Shown here: positions 57,657 through 64,000 of the stretch, in pieces
Numbering within the stretch: position 1 is the stretch's first letter
How the letters are laid out: every line of letters begins with the position of its first letter
Assembly: GCA_029959085.1 (NCBI GenBank)
Contig: JARWIR010000008.1
Span: 9,176,001-9,240,000, forward strand
DNA: 64,000 nucleotides
Source of the DNA: Nemophila menziesii
Taxonomy: Eukaryota > Streptophyta > Magnoliopsida > Boraginales > Hydrophyllaceae
Reading direction: 5' to 3'
Translations under genes and position numbers: made by a program
The notes under the pieces: generated by a model
The model's input: only the letters and a program-made list of their open reading frames with translations
Told to the model about the DNA's origin: nothing
Databases searched by the model: none

Positions 57657-60600
57657 ACCTTTGTCAGGGATGAAAAATTCAATATAAATGTATAATTCAT
57701 GCAAAACATTCAATATGTTTGAATAGTAATATCCCAAAACCCAATTAAATATTATAATCCAAAAGTTAGTGGTCATACATTAAGAGTTTCCCAAGCTAAT
57801 AAAGATTTAGTTTATAATGAAAATGATAAAAATACTAATTAAAAGAGATGTAATCATGTTCGCTACAAAGAACTAAGAAACATAAAGCTAAGTATTACTG
57901 AAAATGGAGGTAGAATACTGTAACACAATGGTAGAAACCCTTGTCGCCTTCTTCTTTTGGCATCTTTTGTTTTTATAATGACTTTTGACCTTGTTCTGAT
58001 CTTAATTTTTTGTATTTATAGGTCCATGAAACATTTTAGGGGTTGTGAACTTTGAGAGTCTTGAAAGTGAAACTGCGTCATTAAGTCTGTTAGAGAATGT
58101 AAGCTTTCAGATTTTAGGTCATACACCTATCCCAAGACTGCGTGTAGAATATAATAAGACATAAATATCAGGGTATTCATCTACAATACTCTTCTAAAAT
58201 TCTACAACTACACCAGAGAATCGTCCAAAGTCATTAACAACCTATTGAGTCCCCTATCACGCAAACGATTATAATATATAGGGACTAAATAATTTGATTA
58301 GGTGAAAAAACAAAAGATTCTATTTGTACATAATACATGAATATGGTGACACTCTTCAATGAAAAAGCACAGTCTTTTTTTATTTCTTCACCACGTTGAC
58401 CCTCGCAAAAAGCATCTCTTTCAATCCATAGTATTATGTATAAACTCTATGGATGATAATATGATTTTGGAATATCTGTCCATTTCGGAACATCTATTTC
58501 TAAAGAATAAACTACGTCTTTATCTTTAATTTCCCTCTTTGGATCACTTGATCCCTTATCACTATCATGGGACACCTCAATGTTGTATTTTTTTCCTTAT
58601 ATAAATTTAGCATGAACAAATTCTTCTAAAATTGTTCAGATGCATGCCTTGTGATGAGGCCAGTCCTGACATTTTTTTGGAGTCAAATAATTCGTTTGAG
58701 CACAAAAATAAGATAATAACATACCATAGACTCTAAAGTGTTTAAGTAGGCATGTAATTTAGTAATTAAATATTTATCAAGATGAAGTAAATTCAAAACA
58801 TAAAAGTACACATAATTTATGAATAAGATCATTATCCTAGTATAATATCATTAAACCAAAATGTGAGTGTGAGGGGTCGAATGGGGATTAAAATATCTAA
58901 GCATTGAAATTCACAATCGCTTTTTAGTCTTAGGGGATTGCTAGCATAACAAAAATATGATTAAAATAGTGTCATCTCACAATGTGATGCAATCCGAGTT
59001 CATATATGATGCCACATTGTACAATTTATATTTTCTACATTCAATTTTTGCTTGATCGAAGATCTCATTTATGAGTAAAACTAAGTATTTACAATTGCCT
59101 TGTATTATTCTAACATAATCTTACCGAGTTACGTCTAGAGATTAATGTTCATGAGCATGTGCAACAATATTAGAAAATCCATATAATTTTAAGTTATATA
59201 TGTGAGCCCTCACAAATTCTTAAATTAATAATTAAATTCATGTAAACATGATTTCATGTATTACAAATAACAACATTCATAGGAATCCCTATCTCATGAG
59301 GAACTATAGCTAGAAACTAAAAACAAACAAAGACTTATTAGAAAAACAACATTATCGAAAGATGTGGAACTAAATGATACATTTCCAAGATAAGGCAAAA
59401 AATAGATACTTTATTGTAAAATAAACAAACACATCTCAATCCTGCCTCTAAATAATAGTCATCATTGCAGCATTGGTCCTTGGGTTATGAAAAATAACCA
59501 AATTTATACCATGTGCTTTACAAATTAGTGAACATACCATTGGGCTATTCTATATGTTACATTACAATACCTACCGAGGGGGAGGTTTCGCAACCAGGTA
59601 TATTTTATATTTTATAACAGACATATTAATGTGGTTATTTTGATAACATACTAGACACTGCAATATACTGGTAATTAAAGATTCCTATAGCACAGTACCA
59701 GAAAAAAGACACTGCGGCCCCTTATCACTGAAGATCACAAAAACACAAGGCAGATCTTAGCAGAAGTTTGTGATGTCATGCCCCTATGGATATTTTCCAC
59801 TTCAAAAATACGTTATCCCCCATATTTTAGAAAATATTCACTTGCCCCAAAATTTATAATATGATCTAAATGCCCAATTTTGTTCAAATAATTTTAGCTT
59901 ATTTTGCATAATTTAGACTTATATTGCAAATAATTTAATAATGTAAAGACCTATAATACATATTTTGTATACTATAATAATATAATGTAATTCTTTAATA
60001 CTATAGGGACTTATAGTGTAATCGAATCAAAATAAACCGTAATAAATTTATGTCCCCTATTGATTTATTTCCGTAATGTGTCCTCTAGAGAGATAGCATT
60101 CTTGCTCAGTATATGTTGTTGAATCTTAACGAATGTTAAACTCTGAAGGTTTGGTTTTGTCAATTTTTAGCACTCTCACGTGTGTTCTAGCGTTACTACC
60201 TATAATGTAGAATCTCTGGAACAAAATTTGTCATATAAGATAGGAGAAAAACCTCAGAGAATACTACTTAATAAGTGGATGCAAAACAAAAATTGAAAGA
60301 ATAGAACACTTAAATGTAAATCTTATTGAGCATCAAGACTGTTAAATTTATGTACCTTTACAACTCTTTCCAACCATTACAATACCTTATGTGAAGAATT
60401 TAAGTAGCGTTTCAACTCTTTGCGAACATTAATTTTATGTACCACTATAACTCTTTATAGACATAATCTACCTCCTCCTCGAACTTCAGGAATTGATAAT
60501 TTAACTTATTTATTCCTAATGTCGTTAATCAATATATTTATTGGCTTTATAATCCTAAAAAGAATTAGAATATGTTTAACTAATGCAACATCTTACGTAA

Positions 60601-63600
60601 GAAGAATCAACTTTTCTACAACCCGACAACAAATTCCAAATAATTTCCACCAAAAACTAATAAAATAAAATAGATTAAAGATTTCATAATTTATCACCGA
60701 ATATCCTAAGAAAAATGTGTCAAACTTTCGTAAATATACATTTTCATCATAAGTATTAATTATTGTAGCAAAATTTGTCAACCACTATCCGTCACACTTT
60801 TTGTATCAACTTATGTCTAGCGGTCTTCCTTCGTGAGAAGAAAAAAATTGAAGTAAGACAATATTATATATATCATGCACGGATTTAATGATTTATTCCG
60901 TAAAACACAAGGACCAATATGCAATTAATCCTAAAGAACACATTGTTTTTGCAAAAACTTACCCTATGATCACTTTGTTACCTCCTGATAAATTTGATTG
61001 AATTCACATTCAAAATTTTCAAACATTTAGAAAATTAATTGAGAACGACAATTATGGTGAACGTGGGTATTAAGCTAAACTATTATATTTTTTCACCCAG
61101 ATAATTAGACAAAATATTATTAATTTCACAGATTCTTGTTAAACATAATAATTCCAACAACATAACCTCCAAAATACCTAAAACAATATAAAATTTAACC
61201 AAGGTTAAACTTTAGATTTGTGGATCTCTTTGACAATAAAAATAGGAGAAATAACGGATCTAATTCTCTCAGTAAAGCGTTAAATAACGTTTATTAAACT
61301 AAAACCTTAATAAAATGAGGAATCATACTTGAAATTCTCTAAGTAAGCCTCCATTTTCTTACAAATGGAAACCGGTGGAATTGAACGACAAGGTGTGAGG
61401 TTTAGGGTGGAAATGAAAGTGGTTACGGAGATGAACATTGTGATATGAGTTAATGGAGATATCCAAATATTTTTATAGTTCTGTCTATTTCAAAGATTAA
61501 CGAGGTATGTTGAGAGTTTTGGAGAGATTTTGAATGTTTTGGGGGTATTTAAAAAGTGTTGGGTATAGGCTGCTAATGTTGTTATTAATTAGGATTGTTA
61601 ATTAACGGGTATTGAAGAACCCTCCTCAAGACCCAAGCATCCCCACATCCCCGAGGTGTTTAGCAGCTTTTTATGAAAATATTCGTTTAAGATTTGGAGC
61701 ATCCCAACAATCGTCTTTTGCAACTTCGTTGGAAAAGTTTGATTCATAAATGGTGATTTTTTTTAATTATTTGTATGATTTTTAAATTTTGTAAAACTTA
61801 TTCAGTTAATATCGTCTTTCCCTTGATTAAGTGATGTATTATTATTTTTGGACAATATAAATATTTTTATGCATTGTCACAATTGACTCAGTGTTTTGTA
61901 AAATACTCCACAAATTTACTCAATACTCAAAGAATTTGATGATTACTTAGAAAATTTTGTTAAGCATACTCTTCTTCCATATTATGTACTTTTTATTTAT
62001 TTAATTGTAATTTACAATTTGGTCACATATAAATTGAATAATGATCTATTAAAGAAAAATTTAACTACATGTAGTCCTTAAAATTGATCTCTAATTAGTC
62101 AATCTTTATTGGTTTATCACTTTAAGGAGACTATTTTTAACCTTCATAATCCAGTTTCGGTCCAAATTAAATTCCAACCCAAGTAAAACTCACCTAAAAA
62201 ATTATATACTAATAGACCCATTCCAAATAAAATATCATTACAATATCATAAATAAAAATCCCTTCCCTTCAAACCTAGACAACTCACTTTGTTCACAACC
62301 CTCATTCTCTCTCCTACATAAAGCATGATTTCTGTCCATAATCATGGGCAATTATGGATCTTGACGTATTTCATTCCTTTATTTACAGAATTTTGGTAAG
62401 TTATTTTTTATTCACTTTATTGTATATTCATTGTCGAGGTAAGGTATGTTATGTGAATTTTAGAATTGTTTCTATAGATTTAGGGATTTTATAATGGTGA
62501 TTATTGTTTGTTTTTATTTTGTATAGTAAATTTAGTTTTTTTTAAAGAATTTTAACATGTGGAATGTTCTATTTGAGCTAAAGTTGGGGTAATCTAGTTA
62601 TGACTTATAAGAATGTTTAACTTTTAAGAAAGATTTGTAATAGATTAACCTATAATTCTTGTAATAATATTTTGGTACATTCTAATTGATTTAAAAATAT
62701 ATAGATGTTGACCCTGACCTTGTAGACACTAAGCTTTCTTATTTTAGTTTCTAGATCCGTCCCTGTAATCTTGAACATATTAATAGAACATATTAATAAT
62801 AATATTTATAAATAAATTTGATTTAGCCACGGTATTGAGATTTTTGGTATGTGATTAATGTGATACTCATATTCTCCACTGACTTCTTTAGCAGAGCTCA
62901 TTTTCCATGTTATACAATTTTAAATTATTCCTTATTTAGGATAATTTATATCTTAAAGAATGAAAAATATTCATTAATACTCAAGTTTTAATAATTTGCA
63001 CACATGTATATTTATATAAAAATGACTTATTGTCATGTTAAGAATATGATCGTTGTTCGTGCTATTTTAATAAACCGCGAAGTTGTAATTAAGAAGATGT
63101 ATTCTATAAGTTTTTATTATGTGATAATATTATATGCAAACTTGTATGTTCTCCTTTACTTATGACTATTACGAGTTTTTCAAGGGAATCTTGAACATTT
63201 TAATTTTATAGACAAGTTTGTGTATATTCAAAAGAATTTATATAGATGTATTAGCATGTTTTTTAATGAATATATAGGTTTTATTATGGAAATTTGATGC
63301 ATAAATACTTTCTCATTAATTATAAATCTATGTTTTATAATGATGCAACTTATTTTCAACTCTGCTGAAATTATTGAAAATTGCCGTAAAATTGGAGAAG
63401 ATATTACTTCCACCTTCCTCCTCAAGATACGGTTTCTCAGAGAATGCTGCTACTACAAAACCGCCAACTAAGCTCAGAGCAGCTAAACAAAAAGAATCAC
63501 AAACTAAAAAAAAAAAGCAACTCATCCTCCCAAATGCTTCAATCAGGAAATGGTAATAGTTGTGTCTCTCAGCTCAAACCTTCAGAAACTAATAGTACTA

Positions 63601-64000
63601 GTGACCCAATTAAAGGAACATGACACCATTCATCATAGCCACGGCTATAGATACATCCTTCGCCATATCCCAACAAAACATATTCACCCGTAACACCTGC
63701 TCTTCTCGATTCCTGTCATATATCACTCCAGCGGTACACAATTTAATCTTCTCTTATGTAGCGCTCTTTTGAGGATATAAATAATTATTTGTTTCCTTTT
63801 GACATGAGTATAGTATAACTCATGTGTTTTGTCTTTTCCTTTTCACAGTTGGAGCCACCACATCATTGGCTGTTTGTGACAATATAAGGTTTAACTAAAG
63901 CAGGGATTTGTTGACTTCCTCTAATTTTGGTTTTACTTTGGTACTCTTTTAGTCTTTTAGGGAATATTATAAACAGTTTGAAAGGAAAAGGAAATATTTG
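57657..64000. repeat. Segmental duplication copy 2, part B
   Basis: Direct-orientation copy of 37557-45530 with the deletions listed there. It runs off the window end, so the true length of the duplication is unknown. Confidence 0.95.
62325..63556 (+). pseudogene. Orphan two-exon unit, copy b
   Basis: Exon 1 (62325-62395) reads MISVHNHGQLWILTYFIPLF and ends at the same TTTTG/GTAAG donor as copy a. The acceptor is changed from GATGCAG to GATGCAA (63342-63348), which would abolish that splice. The exon 2 region from 63349 keeps the frame: LKIAVKLEKILLPPSSSRYG, FSENAATTKPPTKLRAAKQK, then a different, lysine-rich tail ending NASIRKW at TAA (63554-63556). About 80 bp around SENAATTKPPTKLRAAK is identical to copy a, above the average for the duplication. 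Confidence 0.3.

Overview
The window looks like nuclear DNA of a flowering plant, most likely a dicot. It is strongly AT-rich, it has GT-AG introns, it carries plant-type transposable elements (CACTA, LINE, Ty1/copia, Tourist-like MITE, Helitron-like ends), and its one well-preserved gene is a plant-type multi-exon gene. Nearly all open frames above 60 codons are chance frames in AT-rich DNA and are not annotated as genes.

Layout. 0-2.2 kb: minus-strand relic of a Ptta/En/Spm (CACTA) transposase gene with arrays of a GGAAA/TTTCC palindrome. 2.2-4.3 kb: minus-strand LINE reverse-transcriptase relic. 7.3-15.3 kb: plus-strand gene for a heparan-alpha-glucosaminide N-acetyltransferase-like (HGSNAT-like) multi-pass membrane protein. 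Ten consecutive exons splice in frame to a stop, but the exons for roughly the first 130 residues are not in the window. Its 5-kb second visible intron hosts a non-autonomous transposon full of CACTGAGTA-type repeats. 18.9-21.1 kb: minus-strand Ty1/copia gag/protease relic followed by LTR-like DNA.

24.6-64 kb is dominated by a large direct segmental duplication. Copy 1 is about 24.6-45.5 kb and copy 2 about 53.0 kb to the window end. Several large indels separate the copies, which lets insertions and deletions be read off directly. One indel, 7.2 kb at 30364-37556 and present only in copy 1, contains the most unusual region. It has a Helitron-like 3' terminus (minus strand, 30553) and then, on the same strand, decayed exon fragments of two unrelated glycoside hydrolases: GH1 beta-glucosidase at 31.9-32.7 kb and GH47 alpha-mannosidase at 33.8-34.2 kb. 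It also has a triplicated exon-intron unit and a GC-richer block. This resembles transposon-mediated capture of gene pieces.

A second unexplained element is a short two-exon, gene-like unit of no family I recognise. It is present at 43.8-45.0, 47.1-48.4 and 62.3-63.6 kb, with a first-exon-only relic at 24.2 kb.

Only the HGSNAT-like gene is a credible functional coding gene here, and even it may be 5'-truncated. Everything else I can name is transposon-derived, pseudogenic, or repeat.
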